Assembly: GCA_003021015.1 (NCBI GenBank)
Contig: PXRK01000054.1
Location: 1 to 58,320 of the forward strand
Direction of reading: 5' to 3'
Length of the DNA: 58,320 nt
DNA from: Halobacteriales archaeon QS_4_66_20
GTDB lineage: Archaea > Halobacteriota > Halobacteria > Halobacteriales > Haloarculaceae
This document shows positions 35,660 to 44,658 of the stretch, in pieces; position 1 is the first letter of the stretch; each line of letters begins with the position of its first letter. Under the pieces are notes generated by a model. The model was not told the origin of the DNA and did no database searches. It saw only the letters and a program-made list of their open reading frames with translations. The position numbers and the translations under genes were made by a program.

Positions 35660-36208
35660 ATGCGCGTTCGAGACTGGGACGACATACTGCAGGAAGTTGT
35701 CCAGAGCGACGCTGATCCGGGCGGGTGGCGCGCAGTTGGCGGCGACAGGGCAACTGGCATCGGCGAGGATCTGTACATCGCCCACCCCGGCGTCGGCGCG
35801 TTCCAGCTCAAGACGTACGCGAAAAACCCCCTCCAGGTCGAGGGGGTCGGGACGCAGGTCGCCCGCCGGATCGACGACGAGCTGGACCCGCTGTTTCCCG
35901 ACGAGGACACCGGCGGCCTGTTCGGCGTCCAGGAACCGATCACAGACGAGGACACCGCTGAACAGCGGGCCAACGAGCTCGAAACAGTCGTCGAAACCCA
36001 CGCCGAGGCGCCGACGACACCCGACGCCCTGTTCGAGGACATCATGGACGCACTCGACAGTCCCGCCTACGGACCGATGGAGTTCGACCAGTATGACCGT
36101 CCGGACGGACTCGACGACCTCACCGAGACGTTCGAGGAGGCCGAGGACCTGCTAGAGGCCGAGTTCGAGGACATCGTCGACGAATCGGTCGAACGGGGCT
36201 TTCACTGA
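35660..36208 (+). CDS. Conserved haloarchaeal protein of unknown function
   Basis: 182 residues, very acidic. MRVRDWDDILQEVVQSDADP opens a globular first half with DLYIAHPGVGAFQLKTYAKN. The second half is Glu/Asp-rich and helical (ETFEEAEDLLEAEFEDIVDE). The ATG at 35660 is chosen because upstream codons read into a MITE. The stop overlaps the start of the next membrane protein (TGATG), so both are co-translated. No function recognised. Confidence 0.65.
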   Translation: MRVRDWDDILQEVVQSDADPGGWRAVGGDRATGIGEDLYIAHPGVGAFQLKTYAKNPLQVEGVGTQVARRIDDELDPLFPDEDTGGLFGVQEPITDEDTAEQRANELETVVETHAEAPTTPDALFEDIMDALDSPAYGPMEFDQYDRPDGLDDLTETFEEAEDLLEAEFEDIVDESVERGFH

Positions 36209-36450
36209 TGGACGTTCCGGACCCGCGGGAGCGTGGAGCCCAGCGGCGCCGGCTGTACCGCCAGCTGAAAGCCGCCTGCGTCGCGCTGGTCGGGCTCTCC
36301 TGCGGACTGATTGCGCTGTACGCCGGCGCGCCGACGCTCCAGATTCCGCTCGCAGTCGGTGCAGGGCTGGTGCTCGGGGTCGTCCTCGTTGTCGTCGTGT
36401 TCCCCGGACGGGACTACATCGACACCTCCGACTCCCGCCGGGGGAGCTGA
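36208..36450 (+). CDS. Small membrane protein
   Basis: 80 residues: a basic N-terminus (DPRERGAQRRRLYRQLKAAC), two membrane segments (VALVGLSCGLIALYAG and LAVGAGLVLGVVLVVVVF) and a short polar tail. It is coupled to the acidic protein upstream by a shared base. Function unknown. Confidence 0.65.
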   Translation: MDVPDPRERGAQRRRLYRQLKAACVALVGLSCGLIALYAGAPTLQIPLAVGAGLVLGVVLVVVVFPGRDYIDTSDSRRGS

Positions 36451-36484
36451 CAGTTGCCCGGTCGGATCCGCTCCGGCTGCGAAC

Positions 36485-37399
36485 TCAAAGGATCCGATCC
36501 CCGAGGGCGCTCGCGGCGAGTTCGCAGGCAAGCTCCGCAGTGCGGTTGTGTTCGTCGAGGATCGGGTTCACCTCGACGACGTCGAGTGCGCACATCTTCT
36601 CCCCGGCTTTCTCGTACATAAGCTCCATCGCCGCGTGCGCTTCGCGGTAGGAGGCGCCGCCGCGGACTGGCGTCCCGACGCCGGGTGCCTCGTCGGGGTC
36701 CAGGAAGTCCATGTCAAGGCTGACGTACAGGTTGTCGACACCGGCCGTCGCGATGTCAACGGCCTCCTCGACGACGGTCGTAATCCCGCGCTCGTCGATG
36801 TCCGTCATGGTGTAGGTGGTGACGTCGGTTTCACGGATCGCCGTCTCCTCGCCTTCGTCGAGCGTTCTGATGCCGACCTGTGCCACGTTTTCGGCCGGAA
36901 TCTCGGGGGCATGTGCCCACGATAGCCCCTCGAAGGGGCCGAGGCCGAGCAGTGCGGCGACCGGCATCCCGTGGACGTTCCCGCTGGGGGTCGTCTCGGG
37001 GGTGTTGATGTCCCCGTGGGCGTCGAGCCACAGCACGCCGGTCGAGCCGTCGTGGCTGCTCCCGTTCCCGGTCCCGATGGCGATGGAGTGGTCGCCGCCG
37101 AGGATTAGTGGGAAGTTGCCCGACTCGCGGATCTCAGTGACGCGTTCGGCGAGCCGCTCACAGACGGTTCTCGTCTCCGTGAGGTACTTCGCCGTCCCGC
37201 CGAGCTGACCGCTGGCGTCGGGGTCTCTGCCTTCCGGCCGCGGGACGGTGAGGTCGCCACCGTCCCGGCAGGCGAGGCCGATGCTTTCGAGCTGGTCGGC
37301 GAGGCCGCCGTACCTGATCGCAGAGGGGCCCATGTCGACGCCGCGCCTGTCGGCGCCAAGGTCCATGGGGACGCCGACGAGTTCGACTGGTCTGTCCAT
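36485..37399 (-). CDS. rocF: Arginase
   Basis: A ureohydrolase of 304 residues that splits arginine into ornithine and urea. The Mn-ligand motifs are LILGGDHSIAIG, WLDAHGDIN and SLDMDFLDP. The N-terminal LVGVPMDLGADRRGVDMGP and EVNPILDEHNRTAELACEL at the end favour arginase over agmatinase. It stands alone and converges on the preceding membrane-protein gene. Confidence 0.85.
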   Translation of the reverse strand: MDRPVELVGVPMDLGADRRGVDMGPSAIRYGGLADQLESIGLACRDGGDLTVPRPEGRDPDASGQLGGTAKYLTETRTVCERLAERVTEIRESGNFPLILGGDHSIAIGTGNGSSHDGSTGVLWLDAHGDINTPETTPSGNVHGMPVAALLGLGPFEGLSWAHAPEIPAENVAQVGIRTLDEGEETAIRETDVTTYTMTDIDERGITTVVEEAVDIATAGVDNLYVSLDMDFLDPDEAPGVGTPVRGGASYREAHAAMELMYEKAGEKMCALDVVEVNPILDEHNRTAELACELAASALGDRIL

Positions 37400-37464
37400 A
37401 CGCCGGCTTCGTCAGCCGCCGGGTTAAAGCTACCAGCTTCCCGCCCGGCCGACGCGGCCGCGAG

Positions 37465-38667
37465 CTACCGGATCCCCTCGACCATGACGCGCTTGCCATC
37501 GACGACGACTGTGGGTTCGGGTGCCGACGGGACGAGCACCGAGGCGAGCTCGTCGGCGTCCGGGATGGCATCTGCCGACTCGAACACGAGCCCGGACCGG
37601 GTGACACGACCGTCCTCGTGGCCCTCTGCCGCGTGGAGCATGGCGGTCGCTGGGCCGATCAGTTCCTGGAACGCGCTGATCGTCTCCTCGTCGGCGTCGC
37701 TGAACTCCGTCAGTAGCCCCTCGCTGCCGTCCGTCTCGTCGGCGGCGCCACCGTATACGAACGCGCCGTCCCCGCAGTGTTCGAGCAGCCACGCGATGTC
37801 TTCCGGGAAGCCGCCGCTTGACTGCAGCGCAGTGATCGCATCTTCGATCGGTTCCGGACCGGACGTCTCGGAATCCACGCCGCTGGCGGCAATCAGCAGC
37901 CGCTGATCGTCTGCGGCGAAGTACTGGTCGCTTCCGGAGTTCGACTGGGTCGTGAACATCGTGAAGCCACCCGTTTCACCCTGCTGGCTGACCGAATCGA
38001 GCGCGGCCAGCCCCTCCCGGTCGACCTGCCCCTCGAGCTGGATGGCCACGTTCGTCAGCGTGATCTGCTCGAGTTGCATCACCGACTCCCGATTGGCCGC
38101 GTCCCGTCCCTGCCAGGGGACGTCGAGGTTGGGCAGGAACGGGTACGCGCCCGTCAGCAGGCCGAGGATGACCGTGGAACTTATTCCCGCGGCCGTCGGT
38201 AGCTCCTCGGCGACGTCGCTGACCGCCGGGAACACCGTACCGCCACCCCGTGCCTCCGTGGGGTCGAACTCCTGGATCGGTTCGTACGCGGCCACCCCCG
38301 CAACTTTTTCGAAGTTGGCTCTGATCACCGTCCAGCCCGGTTCGTTCGGCTCTACCATGTTCTCGTAGGGGGGCATCCCCGGCGTCGCCGTTCTGAGGTC
38401 CTCGACGGTACCCTCGGTAACGGACTGGGTTGGCTCCTCTCCGTCGGGTGTCGGTGTCCCGTCGCCATTCTCGGGCGTACTCGTCTCGCCTTCGGTCGGC
38501 GTGGTGGTGGGCGTCTGATCCGCCGTGGGTTGCGTCGGAGTCGGAGTCGGATCGTCATCGCTTCCCTGACAGCCTGCCAGTGCGATGATCGACCCCACTG
38601 CGGCCAGCACCGTGCGCCGTCGCCTGCCACGTTGGTCCATGACCGGGCGTTGCCAGTCAGTTGTCAT
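37465..38667 (-). CDS. Secreted lipoprotein (Tat-type lipobox)
   Basis: 400 residues from the ATG at 38667. The signal has RGRRRRTVLAAVGSIIALAG followed by Cys, a twin-arginine lipobox. A Thr/Pro-rich linker (PTPTPTQPTADQTPTTTPTE) follows, then a ~330-residue globular domain without known motifs. It should be anchored outside the cell by a lipid on Cys. A later ATG at 38640 is possible and keeps the signal. Function unknown. Confidence 0.75.
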   Translation of the reverse strand: MTTDWQRPVMDQRGRRRRTVLAAVGSIIALAGCQGSDDDPTPTPTQPTADQTPTTTPTEGETSTPENGDGTPTPDGEEPTQSVTEGTVEDLRTATPGMPPYENMVEPNEPGWTVIRANFEKVAGVAAYEPIQEFDPTEARGGGTVFPAVSDVAEELPTAAGISSTVILGLLTGAYPFLPNLDVPWQGRDAANRESVMQLEQITLTNVAIQLEGQVDREGLAALDSVSQQGETGGFTMFTTQSNSGSDQYFAADDQRLLIAASGVDSETSGPEPIEDAITALQSSGGFPEDIAWLLEHCGDGAFVYGGAADETDGSEGLLTEFSDADEETISAFQELIGPATAMLHAAEGHEDGRVTRSGLVFESADAIPDADELASVLVPSAPEPTVVVDGKRVMVEGIR

Positions 38668-38856
38668 AGTCCTTCTGGGCTCTGTTTGGGGAATGTAAAC
38701 AGGATCCACGGAGCGACACTGGGCAGGACGTGAGAATTCGACGCTGTTCCAGGCAGACGGGGTTTTCCTGTGACTTGTTGGGAGCGCGTGCCAATCGTTC
38801 CCCCAATTTTCGGTGTGACCGTCGGGTTTAAGGAAGAACCAGTAGAATAATAATGC

Positions 38857-39390
38857 ATGTCATCCATCGAACTCACGCCCAGCCAGAAAACCATACTGCA
38901 GGAGCTCATCAACCTCTATCGGGAGAGCGAAAGCGCAGTAAAGGGGGAGGATATCGCGGCCGAGGTAGACCGGAACCCGGGCACGATCCGCAACCAGATG
39001 CAGAGTCTGAAGGCGCTGCAGCTCGTCGAGGGGGTACCGGGGCCGAAAGGCGGATACAAGCCGACTGCGACCGCCTACGACGCGCTGCAGATCCAGGACA
39101 TGGACGAGGCTGCGGAGGTGCCGCTGACTCACAACGACACGGCGATGCCGGAGGCGAACGTCGAGCGAATCGACCTCGTCAGCGTCCACCATCCCGAGAA
39201 CTGTCGTGCGAAAGTCAAACTCCGTGGCTCTATCTCTACGTTCGAGAAGGGGGACTCGGTCGTCGTGGGCCCGACGCCGCTGTCGAAACTCCGGATCGAC
39301 GGGACGCTCGAAGGGAAAGACGACACCGATAACGCCCTCGTGTTGACGATCGACGGCATGGAAGCGCCTGTCGAGGAACCGACCCACTGA
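38857..39390 (+). CDS. Winged-helix transcriptional regulator (Rrf2-like annotation group)
   Basis: 177 residues. A winged helix fills residues 5-75 (TPSQKTILQELINLYRESES, then NPGTIRNQMQSLKALQLVEG and GPKGGYKPT as the wing). The C-terminal half (VERIDLVSVHHPENCRAKVK) looks like a ligand-binding domain. A TTTAAGG box is 25-30 bp before the ATG. A family-2 MITE begins right after the TGA stop. The ligand and targets are unknown. Confidence 0.75.
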   Translation: MSSIELTPSQKTILQELINLYRESESAVKGEDIAAEVDRNPGTIRNQMQSLKALQLVEGVPGPKGGYKPTATAYDALQIQDMDEAAEVPLTHNDTAMPEANVERIDLVSVHHPENCRAKVKLRGSISTFEKGDSVVVGPTPLSKLRIDGTLEGKDDTDNALVLTIDGMEAPVEEPTH

Positions 39391-39499
39391 TACTGATTGT
39401 TGTGATTATTTTCACTATCACATCGCAATAGCGGCGGTTTCACGTCCCGAAACTGGCATCTGAGGAGTACCCGGCGGTAACGAGTCACAACAATCAGTA
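39391..39499 (+). mobile_element. MITE, family 2 variant, at the regulator's stop codon
   Basis: 109 bp with perfect 15-bp ends TACTGATTGTTGTGA / TCACAACAATCAGTA. TGA on both sides: the left one is the stop codon of the upstream gene (39388-39390), the right one is 39500-39502. The core runs opposite to that in the 35471 copy. Confidence 0.9.
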
Positions 39500-39652
39500 T
39501 GAGCGTTCGGAGGGGGGCGCCGCCGCGGGGGAGCGGCACGTCTCTGGGATTCATGCTGCAGCGCGGGGAGCCACTCGCTGCCTATTGTGAACAGTCGTCG
39601 GGGCGAATCCGATTGCGAAGACTTTGTATCGGAGAGTCCCTGAGCCCCCACT

Positions 39653-40819
39653 ATGACGGAGCAGGTCGTCGTCCTCGGCTCGGGGTATGCGGGCGCCGGG
39701 GCGATCAGAAGTCTCGAAGACGCATTACACGGGGAGGCCGATGTCACCTGGATTTCCGACGTCGACTATCATCTGGTGCTCCACGAGTCGCACCGCTGTA
39801 TCCGGGACCCGAGCGTCCAGGAGAAGATCACAGTTCCCGTCGAGGAGATCATGGGGGGCGCGACGACGTTCATGCAGGGTGAGGTCGCCGCGGTCGACAC
39901 CGACGAGCGGGTCGTCCACCTCGACGGCGGCGAGGACGTCGCCTACGACTACCTCCTGGTCGGAATCGGCTCCAGAACTGCGTTTTTCGGCATCGAGGGA
40001 CTCGAAGAACACGCCCACACCCTGAAGGGCCTCGACGACGCGCTCGGCATCCACGAGGACATCGGGCGCGCGAGCCGCGAGGCGACCCGGACCGATCCCG
40101 CCGAGGTGGTGATCGGGGGGGCCGGCCTCTCGGGGATCCAGACGGCCGGCGAGATCGCCGAGTACCGCGACGACCAGGGGGCGCCGCTCTCGATCACGCT
40201 GGTCGAGGGCCTCGACGAGATCTTCCCCGGCAACGACGACAGCGTCCAGACGGCGCTCCGGAAGCGCCTCGAAGAGCGCGACGTCAGTATCATGACCGGC
40301 GAGTTCATCGGCAAAGTCGACGAGGAGACCGTCTACATCGGCGAGGACACCGAACTCGATTACGACGTGCTCGTCTGGACGGGCGGCATCACCGGTCGGG
40401 ACGCCGTCCGTGACATGGACGTCGACAAGAACGAGCGCAACTACCGGCTGAAAGCCGGCCAGACGTTCCAGACCGACGACGAACGCGTGTTCGCGATCGG
40501 CGACGCGGCACTGATCGACCAGGACGGCAACGATCCGGCGCCGCCGACCGCGCAGGCCGCCTGGCAGGCCGCCGAAGTCGTCGGCGAGAACATCGTCCGG
40601 GCGATCCGGAACGAACCGCTCAAGCGCTGGCGGTTCAAGGACAAGGGGACCGTCATCTCGGTCGGCGAGGACGCCGTCGCTCACGACGTCTACGTCGTCC
40701 CGTTCAAGGACACGTTCGGCGGTCTGCCGGCCCGCACCCTCAAGAAAGCCATCGCAGCGCGCTGGATCAGGGACGTCGCCGGCACCGGCCGGGCGGCGTC
40801 GGCCTGGTCGGACATGTAA
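39653..40819 (+). CDS. Type II NADH dehydrogenase-like FAD oxidoreductase
   Basis: 388 residues. The FAD site is VVVLGSGYAGAGAIRSLED, the NAD site is VIGGAGLSGIQTAGEIAEY, and the C-terminal flavin contact is VFAIGDAALIDQDG. The organisation matches NDH-2 and related quinone reductases, which feed electrons from NADH to the quinone pool without pumping. Its final codons (TGGTCGGACATGTAA) are repeated 32 bp further downstream. Confidence 0.85.
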   Translation: MTEQVVVLGSGYAGAGAIRSLEDALHGEADVTWISDVDYHLVLHESHRCIRDPSVQEKITVPVEEIMGGATTFMQGEVAAVDTDERVVHLDGGEDVAYDYLLVGIGSRTAFFGIEGLEEHAHTLKGLDDALGIHEDIGRASREATRTDPAEVVIGGAGLSGIQTAGEIAEYRDDQGAPLSITLVEGLDEIFPGNDDSVQTALRKRLEERDVSIMTGEFIGKVDEETVYIGEDTELDYDVLVWTGGITGRDAVRDMDVDKNERNYRLKAGQTFQTDDERVFAIGDAALIDQDGNDPAPPTAQAAWQAAEVVGENIVRAIRNEPLKRWRFKDKGTVISVGEDAVAHDVYVVPFKDTFGGLPARTLKKAIAARWIRDVAGTGRAASAWSDM

Positions 40820-40851
40820 TTGCGTCCGCTGAGTACTGGTCGGACATGTAA
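40805..40851 (+). repeat. 15-bp direct repeat of the ndh-like gene tail
   Basis: TGGTCGGACATGTAA occurs at 40805-40819 (end of the coding sequence) and again at 40837-40851. The second copy follows GAGTAC and also resembles the left end of the family-4 MITEs (TACTGTCGGACGTGA). Confidence 0.7.
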
Positions 40852-40873
40852 CGGCGACCTGCTCGGCGTCGAC

Positions 40874-41698
40874 CTACTCGGGGTCGAGCCCCAACAGCGC
40901 GTGCCAGGCGCTCGCCCCCGATTCTTCGACCTGCTTGTCCATGTCAGCGAGAATCGAGACCGCCTTGCTGGCCGTCTTCGCGGCGCGGCTCTCCCCGGTG
41001 ACCTGAAACTCGCCGGTCGTGCGGTCGGCGTAGACAGTGCAGACGGCACCGGCGCGGAGCCCGTAGATGCCCGCAAGCGTCAGGATGGCGCTGGCCTCCA
41101 TCTCGAAGTTGAGCACGCCGGCCCGCTTGAGTTCCTCGATGTCGGCCTCCGCGTCGCGGGCGAGAAACCCCTCGAACCCCTCGCGACTCTGCCCCGCATA
41201 GAAGCTGTCCGTACTGGCTGTCAGTCCCAGGTGGTAGTCGTAGCCGAGTTCCTCCGCGGCGGCCGCCAGCGCGGCCACGACGGCGTGATCCGCGACTGCT
41301 GGGTAGTCCTCCCGGACGTACTCCATGCTCGTCCCCTCCTGTCTGACAGCGCCAGTGGTGATGATGAGGTCGCCGACGTCCGTCTCCGGCTGGATGGCGC
41401 CACAGGAGCCAACGCGGACCAGCGTGTCCGCGCCGACCCGCGCGAGTTCCTCGACGGCGATGGCGGCAGAGGGTGAGCCGATGCCCGTCGACGTGACAGA
41501 GATTGGCGTCCCTTCGTGGGTGCCCGTCGCAGTCCGGTACTCCCGGTGCTCGGCCACGACCGAGTGGTCGTCCCACGTCTCTGTGATCTTCTCGACTCGT
41601 TCGGGATCTCCCGGCAACAGGACCGACGGCGCGACGTCGCCCTCGGTAACTTCGAGATGGTACTGGACATCCTCCTGGGGATCTTCGCTCCCCGACAT
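40874..41698 (-). CDS. udp: Uridine phosphorylase
   Basis: Nucleoside phosphorylase-I family enzyme of 274 residues that splits uridine to uracil and ribose-1-phosphate. VLLPGDPERVEKITETWDD binds phosphate, VGSCGAIQPE follows, and LNFEMEASAILTLAGIYG is the ribose-binding Glu/Met region. The ATG overlaps the stop of cdd by one base (TAATG), so the two form a pyrimidine-salvage unit. Confidence 0.9.
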   Translation of the reverse strand: MSGSEDPQEDVQYHLEVTEGDVAPSVLLPGDPERVEKITETWDDHSVVAEHREYRTATGTHEGTPISVTSTGIGSPSAAIAVEELARVGADTLVRVGSCGAIQPETDVGDLIITTGAVRQEGTSMEYVREDYPAVADHAVVAALAAAAEELGYDYHLGLTASTDSFYAGQSREGFEGFLARDAEADIEELKRAGVLNFEMEASAILTLAGIYGLRAGAVCTVYADRTTGEFQVTGESRAAKTASKAVSILADMDKQVEESGASAWHALLGLDPE

Positions 41699-42090
41699 TA
41701 CTCCACCTCCAGGTGTGTGGCGGTGATGGTGTCGGGCAGCAACTCGCCGAGTTCGTAGCTTTCGGGTTCGCCGTCGGCGTCGCAGACGATTTCGAACTCC
41801 GACGGACAGAACTCCGAGAGCGTCTGGCGACACATCCCGCAGGGTGTCACGCCGTCGCGGGCGACGGAAGTCACCGCGAGCCGTTCGAACGATCGGTGCC
41901 CGTCGCTGACCGCCTTGCCGAGGGCGACTTCCTCCGCGTGGAGGCTGTTCGAGTAGTTCGCGTTCTCGATGTTACAGCCGGTGTAGACGGCGCCGTCGTC
42001 CGTCCGCAGCGCCGCGCCGACCTGGTACTCCGAGTAGGGTGCGTACGAATCGTCGAGCGCGTCTCGCGCTTCGCTGAGGAGTGCGTCCAT
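41698..42090 (-). CDS. cdd: Cytidine deaminase
   Basis: 130 residues. The zinc site is NSLHAEEVAL (His and catalytic Glu; the small homotetrameric type normally has CAE, here HAE) and PCGMCRQTLSEF (two Cys). YAPYSEYQVGAAL and GCNIENANYSNS are the family signatures. It deaminates cytidine to uridine, which the next gene breaks down. Confidence 0.9.
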   Translation of the reverse strand: MDALLSEARDALDDSYAPYSEYQVGAALRTDDGAVYTGCNIENANYSNSLHAEEVALGKAVSDGHRSFERLAVTSVARDGVTPCGMCRQTLSEFCPSEFEIVCDADGEPESYELGELLPDTITATHLEVE

Positions 42091-42128
42091 GTCTCGGCTG
42101 TCGGCGGGCCCGCAAAAATAGCCACCGA

Positions 42129-43322
42129 CTACAGCGTTTCCTCCGCCGGCCCACCGTCGCCGTCGCCAGAGTCGCCCCGTAGCGTTTCGTGGATCCCCAG
42201 GACGAGCGCCGGGACGACGAGCATGAAGATGTGTTCCTCGATAGGGATCCCGAACAGGTCGACCCCCGTCCGCATCGTGATGTCGAACACGCCGACCTTC
42301 AGCGTATACCAGTCCCAGACGTAGGCGATGGGGTACAGCGCGACGATGGTTTTCGCCGCGCTCCACACCGCGTCGGCGTTGACCAGCAGCACGAGCGCCG
42401 CGGCCCCGAACACCACCTCCGTGGCGAGGTAGGTGTAGGGGCCGAGCACGGTGACGTCCGGAAGGCCGACAGTCGCGAGGGGTTCGAACCAGACCGCGAC
42501 CAGAAGCAGCGCGAGAAACACGTACGCCCCCCGGATCAGGAGCATCGTCGCGACGGTCGGCTCGGCGCGGTAGGCGAGGAAGGCGACCACGCCGAACGCG
42601 AGCGCGGCCAGCGGCGACGACGGGGGGAAGCGCCCGTCCACGGACCCCCAGAGCACGCCCACCAGGCCCAGCAGCATGAGGCCCACCGCCAGCGTGCGCG
42701 CCCGCTGGCGCCCGAGCGCAACCGAGACCGTCTGTTTCTGGATCGAGCGATCGTAGTCGTAGTCCTGCTCGTCGTCGATGATCTTCACGCCCGCGAGTGT
42801 CACCAGAAATACGAGCGCGAAGCCGACGATCGAGGGAGTCAGCGTCGAGGTCTGGACGTAGAACCCACCCAGGATCGCCAGGGCGATGCCAGTCGGGTAC
42901 CCGAGCGTCGTCGTCACCGGGTTCGTGTCGAACTGCGGCGCGTGCAGGTAGCCGATGAACCACGTCGGCAGCGTGATCAGCGCCGCGCCCGGACCGACGG
43001 CGAGAAACAGCGCGACTAACACACACGCGAAGCCGACGGTCGCCCCGGCCAGCGCGAGCCGACACCCCCGGATCGTCATCGGGTGGTCGTCGTCCTCGCC
43101 GCGCTTGTAGAAGTCAATATAGCCGTCCTTGACGTGGGCCGTATACACCGCGAAGAACATCGCAGCCATGTGTGTGAGACCGATCCCGAGGACGAACTCG
43201 CCGGCAACCACCGCGCCGAACCACGAGGCTGCCAGCGGCGGGAGCATGAACACCGGATGGACCTGGGAGGCGAGGGCGCGAACGTCTGCCCCTACCCCGT
43301 CTGCATGACGTGCGATTGCCAC
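42129..43322 (-). CDS. UbiA prenyltransferase fused to a lycopene-cyclase-type domain
   Basis: 397 residues, about ten membrane segments. The first ~280 residues look like a UbiA prenyltransferase: GYIDFYKRGEDDDHP and KIIDDEQDYDYDRSIQKQTV give the two Asp-rich motifs. The last ~110 carry a lycopene-cyclase-type repeat (YVWDWYTLKVGVFDI, then FGIPIEEHIFML). In carotenoid genes these two activities elongate and cyclise lycopene. Fusion in one chain suggests a carotenoid or C50 role, inferred from family. No other crt gene is near. Confidence 0.7.
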   Translation of the reverse strand: MAIARHADGVGADVRALASQVHPVFMLPPLAASWFGAVVAGEFVLGIGLTHMAAMFFAVYTAHVKDGYIDFYKRGEDDDHPMTIRGCRLALAGATVGFACVLVALFLAVGPGAALITLPTWFIGYLHAPQFDTNPVTTTLGYPTGIALAILGGFYVQTSTLTPSIVGFALVFLVTLAGVKIIDDEQDYDYDRSIQKQTVSVALGRQRARTLAVGLMLLGLVGVLWGSVDGRFPPSSPLAALAFGVVAFLAYRAEPTVATMLLIRGAYVFLALLLVAVWFEPLATVGLPDVTVLGPYTYLATEVVFGAAALVLLVNADAVWSAAKTIVALYPIAYVWDWYTLKVGVFDITMRTGVDLFGIPIEEHIFMLVVPALVLGIHETLRGDSGDGDGGPAEETL

Positions 43323-43404
43323 GTCCCAACAAAGGGGAGGACGGTGTTAACTGTATCTCATCCCGACGCCAGTAACCCGTTTTTACGCCACTGGGAGGCC
43401 CTGA

Positions 43405-43512
43405 TACTGGTGGCTGTACGTACGTGAACACTCGAATTGAGAATCCAGGCGGAACGGGTCTGTCTCCGCAGATAGCAGAGACTGGTGAGTAAACGAATTA
43501 CAGCCACCAGTA
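43405..43512 (+). mobile_element. MITE, family 1, copy 4
   Basis: 108 bp, TGA on both flanks (43402-43404, 43513-43515). It has the same orientation as copy 1 and lies upstream of the zinc-ribbon gene. The rest of the 320-bp gap holds no gene. Confidence 0.85.
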
Positions 43513-43643
43513 TGAGTAACCAGTGTGTTCTCGGGTTTGCCGCAACTTCGTGGCCGGTCACACACCACCCCGCGAACTGACATTGGAAACGGCCGACACA
43601 GTTTTTTCTCACGGTGGAGTAGATCGGACAGAGTCGCCGAGCC

Positions 43644-43838
43644 ATGTTCAGCTACACTGTCGACGTCCCGCAGGACGGTGAACGGGGTATTCGCGTTACC
43701 TGCGAGGAACACGGGGAGTCCGAGGAGTTCCAGTCCGGTTACAGCACCGTCGCGTTCCACTGCGAGCGCTGTGGGTACGAGATCGAGATCACGGCCCACG
43801 ACCTCCACGAGTGGCGTGATTTCGGCGAGATGTGCTGA
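43644..43838 (+). CDS. Small zinc-ribbon-like protein
   Basis: 64 residues (MFSYTVDVPQDGERGIRVTC). VTCEEHGESEEF and FHCERCGYEIEITAH give a likely C-x-x-H / C-x-x-C zinc site; a final Cys sits at the end. No function recognised. Its TGA stop is the left target duplication of a hybrid MITE. Confidence 0.6.
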   Translation: MFSYTVDVPQDGERGIRVTCEEHGESEEFQSGYSTVAFHCERCGYEIEITAHDLHEWRDFGEMC

Positions 43839-43947
43839 TACGGTCGTGCGTGACTCTTTGCCCCCGGGTATTCGCCAGACGCCAGTTTCGGGCCGTGAAA
43901 CCGCCGCTACTGCGATGCGACTCCGAAAATACTCACAACAATCACTA
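43839..43947 (+). mobile_element. MITE, hybrid of families 3 and 2, at the zinc-ribbon stop codon
   Basis: 109 bp between TGA (stop codon, 43836-43838) and TGA (43948-43950). The left end TACGGTCGTGCGTGA is family 3. The core and right end (TCACAACAATCACTA) are family 2, so the ends are not inverted copies of each other. Confidence 0.85.
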
Positions 43948-43967
43948 TGAGTGCCCTGGCCACAACC

Positions 43968-44450
43968 TCAGTCAGGGGCGAAGGGGCTCGGCCGTGCCGT
44001 CCAGTCCCAGCCCGGGAGGCGCGTCTGGAACCCCGCAGCCAGCGCCGCATCCAGGTCGTCGTGGCCCGCGTCGTCGTCAGGCTCTCCGTGCACGTGGACG
44101 TCCGCGAAGTGGAAGGTCGCCTCGCCGAGCAGCCGCAGGGGCTGCTGGCCGGCGAGCATCCCGGCGAGTTCCCGGCCGAGCAGTTCGTCGACGACGAACC
44201 CGGGGTAGTCGTCCTTGACGTCGAGTTCCCGCAGCAGGACGACGAGCGCGGCGACGTTGACCGCCAGGTCGCCGTCGGCGAACACGTTCTCGACAGCGGC
44301 CCCGTACTGTTCGGTCGTCACCGGGTCGACGTCGGTCCCGAACAGCGCGCCCAGCTCCGATCGCACCGAGTTGATGATCGGGACGATCCGGTCCGATCGG
44401 TCGGCGATCCACGCCCGTTCCCGGGTCACCGCGTCGGGAGTCAGCTGCAT
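43968..44450 (-). CDS. Conserved haloarchaeal protein of unknown function
   Basis: 160 residues, MQLTPDAVTRERAWIADRSD then VRSELGALFGTDVDPVTTEQ. Mostly helical, with HFADVHVHGEPDDDAGHDD near the end giving a His/Asp cluster that could bind a metal. The ATG at 44450 is chosen because the frame upstream is antisense of fttA. It is divergent from fttA and shares the 285-bp control region. Confidence 0.6.
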   Translation of the reverse strand: MQLTPDAVTRERAWIADRSDRIVPIINSVRSELGALFGTDVDPVTTEQYGAAVENVFADGDLAVNVAALVVLLRELDVKDDYPGFVVDELLGRELAGMLAGQQPLRLLGEATFHFADVHVHGEPDDDAGHDDLDAALAAGFQTRLPGWDWTARPSPFAPD

Positions 44451-44567
44451 GCCCGACCAGAGTGGCTCCAGGGTGGTGGGTCTTTGGCTCCGGCCAGCCG
44501 TCGCGGCCACGCTCGGGCTGACAATCGGGGGAAAGTACCGGGTAACTGGCAGTACGTCGGTTTTGCG

Positions 44568-44577
44568 AAGGCTTTTA
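44568..44577 (+). promoter_or_regulatory. TATA box of fttA
   Basis: GCTTTTATAA is the strongest AT-rich box in the gap. Transcription should start near 44600, leaving a ~135-nt leader before fttA, long for a haloarchaeal gene. Confidence 0.55.
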
Positions 44578-44658
44578 TAACCGCGAACGACAAGAAGTTC
44601 ACATAACGGTTTTCCGGGCGAGACGTCCGGACTACAGCCCTGACAGCTACATCCGACA

